Notes under the pieces: generated by a model | What the model was told of the DNA's origin: nothing | What the model saw: the letters and a program-made list of their open reading frames with translations, nothing else | The model's database searches: none | Source: Cordia subcordata | Taxonomy: Eukaryota; Streptophyta; Magnoliopsida; Boraginales; Cordiaceae | Reading direction: 5' to 3' | DNA: 64,000 bases | Assembly (NCBI GenBank): GCA_028554755.1 | Contig: JAPTOF010000002.1 | Coordinates: forward strand, 28,701,001-28,765,000 | Shown: positions 43,539 to 54,635 of the stretch, piece by piece | How the letters are laid out: every line of letters starts with the position of its first letter | Numbering within the stretch: the first letter of the stretch is position 1 | Position numbers and translations under genes: made by a program

Positions 43539-46500
43539 CGGATCAAAACCACCTATCAATCGAAGTAAATACAACGCAAAACGTTACGTTCACAACAGAT
43601 CAGAACCCCCCATCACATATCGTTAAGGTCAATTCCTACAACTAATTTCAAAAAACGATGCTTGCCATCAACACTATAATGCTATCGAAATGTCAACAGA
43701 ACAGTCTCTAGAACTTCTACCCTCAGCAATCCTCCTCAACTAACTCTCTCCCCCTACTACAAATCAATTATTAACCAAAATAATGCTGGGTATTTCACAT
43801 TACCATACTTCAAAAGAAAAAAAAAAAACCCACTTAGATAAAGAGAAACAAAATTAACCTTACTCATAATTACACCTATCCATATTCCAAAACATACCCA
43901 ATACAAGAAAAACTACATATGACAAAATCAGAACATATACCAAGAATGATTACCTTGTGAGAATTATTTGTCTTGACAAGACCTAGCTTGAAAATTCCAA
44001 AATTCAACTCTGCATCAAGAATTTGCTTATTGTGTTGCTGAAACAAAGCAACAAATGTTCACATAGATTAAAAAAAAAAAGACTCAAAAGATTCTATCAA
44101 GAATCTTGAATTAGGTTATGATTTTGGTTCATGGAGAATCGGCAAAAGAAAGAGGGGCAAGAAGGGCAAAAGAAGAAATACAGCAAAACACGAGAGTTGG
44201 CAGCTAACGTTGAACAGGAACAAGTTAGAAAGCAACAAATACTCAAATTTTTATTACCAGTAGTATTTATATAATTATATTTTAATTATTTAAATATATA
44301 TATGCAATATTTGAAGGTTGACTGAAACACCATTAGTCACCATGTGACTGTACATTGGACATAGATATTTATGCGTATCCCGGTAATATGATGTGATGAC
44401 AAGGGATTTAACATTTTTCTCTGCTTTGCTGTACTTTTTTGTAACTTTCGTTTGTTTTAGTAAAAGTTGGTTAACTTCTGTCTGAGAAAAATCTCTGACC
44501 GTGGTAAAAACCCGAGAGCGATGCATTAAGGGTTACTATTTTATGTGCTCTTTCTTTTTTTGGAAAGTGTTCTTTATTGATTAGAGATTCTAATATATTG
44601 ATAAAACTCCTAAACAAAGTTTGTGATTAGATTGCGAGATCTAAAGTTTAGAATCACTTTGTTGCTTATTTCTTATGTAAACCCTCGTGGAATTCGATAG
44701 AAGTTGTATAAAATTTTTATTTGCCTGGAGTGGGAGATTTGTTTCGAGATATTTCAGGGGACAAAAAAATAGGATTCTTAATCAATTTTGGAGTTGCCTT
44801 CTTATAGCAAAGTGGAACTTCTTGTTTTATGAGAAGAGTTGTGTTTAGCAGAATCTCTTTTGTTTCGACTTTTTTATTGTTGAAACGAATCCTCTAATCA
44901 CCTTTAACTTGGTGAAAGATCTTATTCCGTATATTAGTTATTTTCGACCCAAAATTATAAAAAGATTCTGACCATAAGAGGGGCTTTATATTTCAACATG
45001 TGCAAAAAGTAACAATTGTACAAATTAGTTAGAGAACTATGATCTTCAAAATTTTATTTAATTTTTATTTTTATCCGACAATCCAATACAATTCCTAAAT
45101 CTCCTGGAGCGAGATAGAAAGGAATTCTCCCTCCCTAAAAGGGCCATCCTATAACTGGCATTAATCTCCGACTTAAAAAAAAATACTATTTTGTCGGCCA
45201 AAAAAGAAGAGAAGAAAACTTGCAAGTTAATAAATAATTTAGTTCAGTTCAAATGTGGCTATCCACTACTGACGTAGTGCCAGTACATAGCTTCGGTAGT
45301 TTCATTTCTGGCATTTAAGACGCGTTGGTATATCGTTTGCTCATAATGATAAATGATTTATGATTTATAATTTTTTTATTATATTTAAAAGTGCAAACAA
45401 GATAAAAAGGAAAACATTGCTCAGGTGTGTGGTAGGCGAACCTAAAGGGACTCGTATTAAATATATGTAGAGGGGAGAAAAAAAAAATATCATAAGAAGA
45501 GTAGAAAAAGACTTAAAATGAAATAATTAAAGGCAACAAAGTGAAGATTGCTTGTGCATAGAATTAAAAGGTGAGACAATCCTTGACAAATATATGTGAT
45601 GTTTCAGATCTTTATAATCAATCACCTAATAAGATACAATTTTAGTTTGTTTTGATTTATTAAAAGGAGTTTATCTTGATATATTAGAAAGTGCAATAGT
45701 TGAATAAAATTATTAACTACGGCACTAAAGCAGCCTACAAGTTAGAGAGTGATCTTAAAAATTTAAGCGCAATGTATTAAAATCATTGTACTACCTGGCA
45801 GGCTCATGACTAGAATGAAACAGTACAGAGGAAATAAAGAAATCCACTTATTTACAATAATTGGTGGAAATCTAATTCTTTAATGGACAAGGCGCATCTG
45901 TGGACTACCGGAGCAGCATGATTGGAAAAAGGTAAATACCATTTTTCTCCTGTGAGTTTTATCTTAAATCCCGAACTCCTCAATGAAGTTATAATTTTAT
46001 CCATATTCCTCCATGTCATCAAATTCTACCAAACAAACCCTTATTTTAAAAAGTGCTTTGTATTTATTTATTAAAGTAAAAAATAAAATCATTTGATAAA
46101 ATTATTCAACCAAAAAATATTTATGATTAACTCGGAAATGATAAAAAATTTTAATTTCAAATATAAAAAGTAAAAATAATTTATTCGTAAAATTTTTGTC
46201 AACAAAATGCTACTTTTTACTTTAATTGATTTCTTATCTATTTATTATTAAAGTAAAAAATATATAATAATTTAATAAAATCATTTAGTAAAAATCCACA
46301 GTCAAATAGAACACAAGACTTTAATACAAAATATGACAAGATTTACAAAATAGTACATTGACAAAAAGAAATATTACCCATGAGATTAAAGAAAAAAACT
46401 TAGATTCAACTTAAAGTCTATTTTTTCAACATATTTATATACGTTTAAAATATAATTAATGTTTTCACTTTAATTAATACAAAAATTTTGAAATGAACTA

Positions 46501-47475
46501 ACTTTTAAAAATACAAAAAAATAAAAATGAAAAGTAGTTTATTGTATAAAATTTGTATTATGCTATTAAGTAAATATTATATCTAGATTGAAATATTTTT
46601 TATGCAAATATAGATAATTCGTATAAAACTAAAATAGAATAATGATTTACTACAATAAGATAATATTTAAAAAATAAAATAAAGATAGAAATAATAACAA
46701 TAATAAATCATTCAATAGATAAATAAATAAGATAAAAATGGCAAAATATCATTAAATATAAGACATTGTTTGACAAGGCCTGATGCCATGAGAGAAATGG
46801 ATAAAATTTAAATTTCATGAACGACTTTGAGATTTAAATAAAAACTCATGGGGGTAAATGACGTCCTCCAGACTAGAAAAGAAAACTGTGTTTCACTTGC
46901 TGCCTTGTCAAAAGAAACTGGTCATTTTTGCTTTTTGGGGTCAAATCACATGTATATATACAAACATACATATACATATATAGCTATACATATAACACAA
47001 TTCTAATATTTTTTTATTATCAATTTTAAATCTTAACATACTTCATTTGTATGTACGTCTAATAATCTATCAAGGATACATAACCCTTTAGCTAGTCCTC
47101 TAGAAGTGTATGCCGTGATTCTTCTTTTTAAAACTAAAAAAAGACAATCTATGGTAATTCTCCACTTACCCTTTTGATGACTTGAACTCGAAACCCATAG
47201 GTTTTAAATGAGGGTTGATAATACTAAGCTAGACTCTCTTGTCGTATATCGTTATTCTTCTGTATATCAATAATTGTACGCCTTACGAAGTCAAGTATAT
47301 CAATAATTGTACGCCTTACGAAGTCAAAATTTGAGTCTCTTTTGCATGTATGTGACTTGCGTGGACCTGCTCAAAGCTACAAAAGATCTAGCACTCTCAA
47401 AGCATGATAACTTCTTCACGAGCTGCCAAAGTAATTGCACTTCCTAATATGAAATTTCTTCATTTGGAGAACCCA
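43539..47475. other. SAUL1 leader/promoter and AT-rich intergenic region
   Basis: The first 600 bp hold the probable SAUL1 leader intron (about 43553-43953) and first leader exon. The remaining 3.3 kb are AT-rich with many homopolymers. At 46030-46320 there are two diverged copies of an ATTAAAGTAAAAAAT.AATTT block. The stretch also carries a perfect 33-bp tandem duplication at 47262. I see no coding family in it. Confidence 0.55.
47262..47327. repeat. Perfect 33-bp tandem duplication
   Basis: Positions 47262-47294 are repeated exactly at 47295-47327. The unit starts GTATATCAATAATTG and ends ACGAAGTCAA. Perfect identity implies a recent duplication or an assembly artefact. Confidence 0.95.
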
Positions 47476-50107
47476 TCAGCAAATGTCTTCAGCAAATATG
47501 ATATCAAATATGTGCTGCACTGTAGAGAGGGCAAGGACACCAGGATCAATTAGTAACACACAATGACAAATGTAAGAGTGACAACAGTAATTTATAGAAA
47601 TCCTCTAATGTTTACTCCATCTAACAAGACAGAAACCACGGGTTCAGGTGGAAATATTCAAAATAATTGCCCTCAGAATTGTAACAGGTAATGTAATACC
47701 TACCTTCCTCCCTGGGGATGTTTGGTTGATCAACCAGGAGACGCTGAAGGGTGCTTAAATCATCACATGCACTGCAATGACGTCAAGCAAAATGCGTTCA
47801 GAAGTCAGAAAGAGAAAAGGAGTGAAAAAGAAGGATGCGTAATCAATGAATGATAGAGCGAACTAGAGTATACTAGAAAATTAAGAACAAACGGAAAGAT
47901 GAATGTTGAATGCATCAAGGAACAAAATCTCATCGTTCTTCAGGCAGAACTGGAAGTTGTCAAGAATTTTCTAACAGCAAATTGTTCCCTTCAAAAATGG
48001 TGCAAATCTGATATTATTTTTTGATCATACATGCATAACATGTCTTATATACATGTGCATATCTACATATAAGTGTACAGGTAAATCTTTACTGGGGAGC
48101 GGAAGGCTGACTCATTTGATCACCCTATGTTTACCTGTTTTCTTTTTACCAAGAGCAGCTCTTGGAATCAGAATTAAAGCATCCCTTTAGGTTGATTTTC
48201 CAAGTTAATGCAACTTACATTATGCATGAGGTGATGGGGACATCAGAAGAACACTCAGGCTCTTAGCATACCTGGGTTTCAATGCAAGGGTAGGAAGTGC
48301 TGATACCAAGGATAATTTAAGTTGATACCTGAAATAACACCCCAGATGAGTTTTTATGAACCATGACCTGACACTATAATATATACAACAAAAAGAAAAC
48401 ACCAGCCAAGACACTAACCAGTTATACAGACAATTAAATCTCTTTTTGTGACTACAGCTATGTAACTTTTTGCTCACAGGGGTAGAAAGAAACAGAATAA
48501 TGCTAAAGAATAACATACAGGTGGTTGTGATGCAATCTAGACTAAAGGACCTCACTGAAGAAGTATGTTGATCATAACAAGTTTAAAAGAATCTTCAGAT
48601 TAGTTTATTATGCAGACAACATCCACAATTAGAAGTTAGTTCCGTTAGAGGAAAAGATACTAGCAAATAAGCACCAAATAGTCAACAAATAAGTAAAACT
48701 GTTCGCAGGTCATTAAGCACATTTACCTAGCTTTGAAGATTCAAACAGCCAACAACTACACCTCTGATATAATTTCAGTAATTAATAGGGGGAAAGGGTG
48801 AAAGTTGAGACAAGAGTAGGTTCTAGGATAGCGTACTCCGATCGGTGCATCTCAGCCAGCAGCCTGAGACCATCCAAGCAATTTGCAAGCGTTGGTTTTA
48901 ATCCAACTCGTTGTTGCAGTTGTTTTGTGGTTACCTGGGCAGAACCCCCACTATCACGAACAATCTTCTCCATAGATGAAACTAGCCCATGAAAATCTAC
49001 CCTAAATTTCATTTATCAGAAAAGTAAAAGGAAGCCTCATCATCTAGCAAAAGATCCCACAAATTCTAAATTACAACATAATTATGACAAAAAGAATTCA
49101 CAGTTGAGCGCTAAAATCAAACCACATGAATTATAAGGATTTGAGTCACATTGTTAAATGTGTAGAACAAAGTTAGCTAAACTAAATGGTATCAGCCAAA
49201 AGCATCTTTTGCATTTTTGACTGTCCAAATATGTGCAGATAGCCCCATCAGAAAACAAAATCTATTACACTAATACCAGATAATCAGAAAAAGACAAAAG
49301 AACACAAATTAAGATAATCAAGCTAATAAAAATTTGATCTCTTTTCCATTCCAGGTCTCGAAGCCGTGATGATAGAAATGGAGACTAACTCAAAAATCCA
49401 AACCATAAAAGAAAAACAAAAATGAGACCGGCTGAAGAAGCATACATAGTTTTATTCATAAAGAGAAAGATATTTTGCAGAGATTCCATTTGCTTTGCCA
49501 AGACAGCATCTTCAATTCCCTCAACACATCTTAACACACCATAGTTTTTGGATTCTTGAATCATCTGAATAACCAAGACAACAAAAAGATATTAAGAGGG
49601 TGTTTTCCTTTTTAGTCATTTTAATAAACACTACTTTTTATAAGCACCTATTTACCAAACCAGTCAAAAGCTTACAAACACATTTTTATCCAAACTCCTA
49701 TTTACTTGCCTATAAGTTTAAAATAAGTAAACCAAAACAGCCAGTAAAAAGTTTAACTTTTATCTAATTATCACCCGAAAAACCAAGACAACAAGAAGAT
49801 ACAAAAAAAGTTGGCATTTCTCCTCTAATTATCTCACCAGCAAATGCATATATAACTGCATATAAACATAACTATATCACCAGAAAATTTGTTTAATCAC
49901 AGCGCTATAACTTTAATGTTGTGCTAACTTTCACTTCTTAAAAATGTAACAGAGGAAAAAAGAAATTAAAAGCACCTGTAATCTTTGAATGATGGAAGAA
50001 GCATTACTAAACTGAGAAATCAAACAAGATTGAAGCTCTTCCCATCTACCCATCTCATCTTTCACCTTCCTGAACCTTTGTTGATACCTTTTAACCATAC
50101 CCTCCAT
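47476..50107 (-). CDS. Conserved plant protein of unknown function (At5g43822-like)
   Basis: Six exons (49976-50107, 49446-49564, 48837-49001, 48272-48328, 47704-47771, 47476-47519) encode 194 residues with all phases matching. The protein begins MEGMVKRYQQRFRKVKDEM, a charged helical region likely to form a coiled coil (about 1-45). It continues with SKNYGVLRCVEGIEDAVLAKQM, a helical middle part, RVGLKPTLANCLDGLRLLAEMH, and a conserved tail LLVDQPNIPREE..HIFDIIFAEDIC. I recognise it only as the small family containing the UniProt entry 'Uncharacterized protein At5g43822'; no function is known to me. No membrane or signal segment is visible. ATG 50107 was preferred because upstream codons in frame lack an ATG. 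Intron 1 contains a MITE and a duplicated acceptor tract. It shares a 591-bp divergent promoter with the next gene. Confidence 0.87.
49571..49591. repeat. Direct repeat next to exon acceptor, left copy
   Basis: The 21 bases from AACCAAGACA are repeated with one mismatch at 49781-49801, 210 bp away, on either side of the MITE. On the minus strand this is the polypyrimidine tract of the intron 1 acceptor (AG at 49565-49566). Confidence 0.85.
49597..49743 (-). mobile_element. MITE with GGGTGTTTT-type ends in intron 1
   Basis: It starts AGGGTGTTTTCC on the plus strand and ends in the complement of GGCTGTTTTGG. Its reverse complement matches 8990-9105 over most of its length, so the two are one repeat family. 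It is not coding. Confidence 0.65.
49781..49801. repeat. Direct repeat next to MITE, right copy
   Basis: This matches 49571-49591 at 20 of 21 bases. On the minus strand it reads as a pyrimidine-rich tract without the following AG. Confidence 0.85.
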
Positions 50108-50698
50108 CTTCTCAATCAAAAGCTACCAAAAAAAATGGTTCAAAAAAACACCCAAAATCAACTAAAGAAAGGATTTTTAGGTATCTTTTAGTGTTTAACC
50201 AGCTCAACTAGCTAAATTATATACTGAAGAGAACAACTTTTGGTGTGTTGTCAAGAGAAATCAGAAGCAATGCGTCTGGAGAAGAGCTTTTTTGCAACGC
50301 CCCACTCAAGTGCTTATTGGGCCGTTTGGATTCGCTTATAAGAGGTTACTTTTGTGGGTGTATGTCATATATAGTGAAAAGTTTGGGGTCTGAGTTTTAT
50401 TTTTAAATATGGATATTTATTTTTCTTTTACTAATTTATTATTATTATCTAAATATTAAATGTTATTTTAAATCCGAACAAATTCTAATACTGTGTCATT
50501 AATCTTCGCATCACTCCAACAAGTAAAGCCTTCCTATCGCGAAGTCAATATAAAAAAATAATAAAATAATCACGTCTCTGCCATATTTCCCCCTTTATTT
50601 TTATTTTTATTTTTTTTCTACCTCTTTGTGCTTGGAGAGAACAAAAATAGAGGAAAAAATTGAAGGGTCAAAGAGAGAGATTCAATTTTTTTTTGGCA
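50108..50698. other. Divergent promoter of two genes
   Basis: 591 bp separate the start codons of the At5g43822-like gene (-) and the Vma22-like gene (+). It contains a repeat-like start (GGGCCGTTTGGATTCGCTTATAAG, about 50319-50342), AT-rich sequence and a T-rich tract near 50590-50620. Both promoters must lie here. Confidence 0.6.
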
Positions 50699-53508
50699 AT
50701 GGGGGGTGAAGAAGGAGAAGAGAAGCAGAGGTGTGAAGTTGGAAAAAGGGAAATAAACAAAGAAAAAGAGGAAGAAAATATACTCAACTTTCTTGATTCT
50801 ATGGATAGCTATCTCATCTTAATGAATCATTTATCCTCAACACTTCGTCAGGTATATCATTTTCCTTTTATTTGTTTGTTTCTCGATTTTCTGTTAATAA
50901 ATTTGTAATATTTTGATTAAAAGAAAAAAAAAAAAAGCCCAAATCTTGATTTACTCAGCTATGGATCTATTTGTGTGAGGATTGCAAGCTCTGGTTCACT
51001 AAAGTCATTGGAATTTCTTAATTGTTTTTTCTTGCTATACACACACAAAGAGGATTATATGCTGTACCTGCACGGATTTGAGTTGACTGTGCGCTTGTCT
51101 GGATTGGCTTAAAAGCGCTATTTTAACAACTTCTCAAAAAAGTGCTTTTTCAGTAAGCTAAAAATTTCGGGCTTAAGCTGTATTTAAGCTTTTTCTTCAG
51201 AGTTTCAGCTCTTTTTAAAGCTAAGCTAAATAATTATTGCAAAAACAATGTACTTTTTTCAAGAAAAAAGTGTGTTTTTTTCCTCTAAAAAAAGTCAATC
51301 CAAGCAGACCCGTATCTTGTGAAAATGCGTATGATGTACTCAATTGGTACCCTTCCTTATCATACACCTGCGTGTAATGTTAGCTTCGCGAGTGTGATAT
51401 CTTTGTATACAGAAGGAAGTTCTTGTTTTGTAAAGGGTGTTTGTAGAAAGACAATGTGAATATGTATGGAGAAAAGATATTTTCATGTGAAAGTTGCTGT
51501 GTTTGTATGAGGCCGTGATTAATCATCTTGAAGTTGATGTGAAGTTTTCTTCTTTTCGGTTGTGTATAGGAGTATATAACGAGTACGGAAAATGCTTCAT
51601 GTCATTTTGATATTTCTTGTTATAGGGATGGCTGGAGCTGGCCGGTGCTCGACATGCTATGGGTACATCACGTATAAGCAGCGCCTTGTTTGACCTTAAA
51701 TACCACAATGCTGCAACTACATTGCAAGTGAATGAAGATGGTATGTCATTGCTTATGTTTCTGCAAAATCAATATAAGATAGGCAAAAGTATCTTTGCTA
51801 TAGACTGTATCTGTATGTATCGCACCATGACATTGTATGAGACAGATTTTCTTACAGAAAGCTACACTTTATGCTCTATTTCATGCTATACCTGTCTTGA
51901 CTCGTCAATAATTTTATCAAAACTTTTCTTTTTAGCTGGTTCCAACATGGAGCTACCGCATTTCACACTGTGCAAATGGGCATCCCCCAACGAAGAAGAG
52001 TGCCTTTCAGGGGAAGCAAAACACAAAGAGGATGATTTATTACGGAGTGAATCTAGTGGCCCACAGCTTCGGCATCGTGGTCCATCACAAAATACTGGTA
52101 CCCATTCACCCCTTTATATTTTGGTTCTACGTGTGGAACACAGTGTTAGTCATTGTTGACAACATACATGGGTAATGATTCAATGGTTCAGGAAGCATAC
52201 TTGGACCATTCTGAAAGTACTAAGTTTCTGTTTGCATCATCTTTTTCATTTTTCCCATTCTTTCCCAGTAGATATAATCTTGAAAAGAATAATTGAGAAA
52301 TCCACAAATAGGTCCAACAGTTGTTGTCTCTATCTCTATTTCTCCCATACATACACACAGACATCAAGATACATTAGGCTCACTTCTACAGTCAGAACTT
52401 TTAATATCTATTGCTAACTGATTTATGTATATCTATCTTCAATTATTGCAAGCATCTCCACATCAAGTATCTGATGTTCTTACACTTTTTTATCTAGATT
52501 TTGAGGAGAAAAAGACAGAAACTAATGGATCTTCACCCAGTGTTGATGACCAGGTAAGTGCATAAGGAATGTTGTCTAAGGGCATTTCAACAAATCACTA
52601 ATGCATCTGGTTGTATGATCATGTTCTGTCGAATGAGCAGTATCATATCAATGAAATAATCTCTTTGCTCATTTTCCTTCCCTAGGCTCGGAAGGAACGA
52701 TTAAAATCACTTTCCATGTTCGGAACATTGGTTTCTCCTAAGCTTCGAGCTGCACAACTTTCATTTGAGACAGGTATCTTTATATGGCTACTTCCTGAAC
52801 CTTCATCATTTCTTACAGTTTGCTCATTATGCGCACTACTTACTCATATAATAGTAGTGTAAATTATGTTGAAAGAACTATTTTGGGGATATTCATTTAC
52901 CTTGTTGCAGATCTTTTATGTGATATATAATTTCATGTTGCAAGAAAAAGTAAGTTCCATTACATATTTAGAGAATCAAACTATTCAATATTGTGAAAAG
53001 TATATAGGGTTATTATGTGTCATCACAGAAAAGCAGGTACATATAGTATAAATTGCTCCCTGACCCAAATTTATCTATTTGTAATTTGTAACACCTACCA
53101 TGATTTTCAACCGCGTGTCACCTCCCTAAAAGGGAAGTTGTGTGATGCGTGGTCATGTGTCCCAGTGACTTTTCCTTCTACATTACGTCAGCTGTGGATC
53201 ATTGAATTATGCGTGCAGCCCAAAATCCTATCTTAGATCTTGAATTCTCTGTTAACAAAGAACTCTGGCTTTACTTGCATTATTTCTCAATCCAACTGTT
53301 ATCCTCTCCTAATGAACCTAAGCAACAATTCCAGCTTATGTTTTACAGCAGGCAACGCACTGCTCATGAAGTCTGATGGATGACGTATATGTTTCCTGTT
53401 CACTTTTCTGCAGCTCTGGAAATGCTTGTTGAGACAGCAAATGCACGCGCATCGTTGCTGTGTGCTTCTGACGAAGTGAGGAAAGGAATGGAAAGAACTG
53501 AGAAATGA
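50699..53508 (+). CDS. Vma22/CCDC115-like V-ATPase assembly factor
   Basis: Six exons (50699-50851, 51626-51740, 51936-52097, 52498-52553, 52686-52773, 53414-53508) encode 222 residues. The N-terminus is charged (EEKQRC..EINKEKEEENI) followed by FLDSMDSYLILMNHLSSTLRQ, a helical segment. Then GWLELAGARHAMG with SALFDLKYHNAATTLQV matches the CCDC115 family. The C-terminus SLSMFGTLVSPKLRAAQLSFETALEMLVETANAR matches the family's FGVLVP.sLR.AQ..F motif. In yeast Vma22 works in the ER to assemble the V0 sector of the vacuolar ATPase; the human relative is CCDC115. Plant function is inferred. From memory the Arabidopsis gene between SAUL1 and the EH gene (AT1G20770) is annotated coiled-coil protein and is probably the orthologue. 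ATG 50699 was chosen as the first in frame. Confidence 0.85.
51095..51306. mobile_element. Tourist-like MITE copy in intron 1 of the Vma22-like gene
   Basis: Imperfect terminal inverted repeats (CTTGTCTGGATTGGCTTAAA at the start; GTCTGCTTGGATTGACTTTT on the other strand at the end) and shared internal blocks make it a relative of 36642-36876. The target duplication is unclear. Confidence 0.6.
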
Positions 53509-54635
53509 TAAAAAGGCTGTTTTCTGCCTGCTCTTCATGACCTCCTGGATCACTGGGTCGGCATCATGCACTTCACAGATGGCTTTTTTACTCAGAAGAT
53601 TAAATTAAGTCGCGGATCAAATATACATGTTTAATACTACAGTTTGAAGGACTTCGAGCACCATTGGGTAGAAAGCTATTGTCAGTCCAATTCTGATTCT
53701 ATTTTCACTAATTTTTGTGGATGCGCAATCTTTTGTTACTTGTGTAATTTTGTCCTCGATTATCAGTGATACAACGATAGTTGATCATATGTAGTTGTGA
53801 GGCAAACAGGCTTGTCTGTTCCACAGCCAATTATAATCAATTGTCTTCAGAATGTAGAGGACTAATTAAATTGATGTGCTTCAAAGTTTGCTTGTAACAT
53901 TGTCGGAGGATATACATGAGCAACAACAGAGTATATATACAAGATAAAAAGTATAGGGCATGCACACTCGTGCGCGCATGTGGGAGGGAGAGATCAGAAG
54001 CGTATAGTGTGTGTGTGTATATATACAAGATAAAGGGGGAGAATCATCAAAAGCATCTAGAACTCTGCTTTCAGGAGACAACTGTGTCTGTGTGTATGTG
54101 TACAAGATAAAGGGGGAGAAGCATCAAAAGCATCGAAATAGAACTCTGCTTTCATGAGACAACTAAAGAGCTCACCAGGATCTTCTCAACCAAAGTTTTT
54201 AGGACTCAAGGAGAAGATGTATTTATTACAAAGTCTCACAGCATAACTCACAAGTTTGAAGAAGAAATGACTGTCAATGATCTAAAATTGACAAACATGT
54301 TACAACAGCAAGTACAAAGGGATACATATGGAATGTTGTATAATCAGCTCTACTCAGATTTATAAATGAAAACAAAACCACCTCAAATCCAGAACCAGAA
54401 AAATAAATAAATAAAGAAAAGTAACTACAATCACCTGTCTCACAACCCAATGCAAGAAATTGCATGTTTTCGAAATACCGTGCTCTCACTCCTGGCATGC
54501 CAAAACCCCTGATCTTTCTATAGATTGAGATACCGGTTAGACAAGATAGAGAATTGTCATTGCATTCAGGAACCAGCTGCAAACCAAATAACACAGGCTG
54601 CCAGGCACACGTAAGATGAGGAAAATCCGGCCCAA
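53509..54635. other. 3' region between convergent Vma22-like and EH genes
   Basis: This spacer holds the 3' ends of two convergent genes, an imperfect tandem duplication (54009-54163) and a GT-rich stretch. Short frames on either strand have no family resemblance. Confidence 0.55.
54009..54163. repeat. Imperfect tandem duplication, about 75/81 bp units
   Basis: Two units, about 54009-54082 and 54083-54163, each run from a GT-rich stretch through ACAAGATAAAGGGGGAGAA to GAGACAACT. The second has five extra bases (GAAAT) near its middle and a few substitutions. Confidence 0.85.

Noticed and set aside
45300..46320. Possible MITE or old repeat with ATTAAAGTAAAAAAT blocks
   Set aside because: Too AT-rich to define ends or a target duplication by eye.
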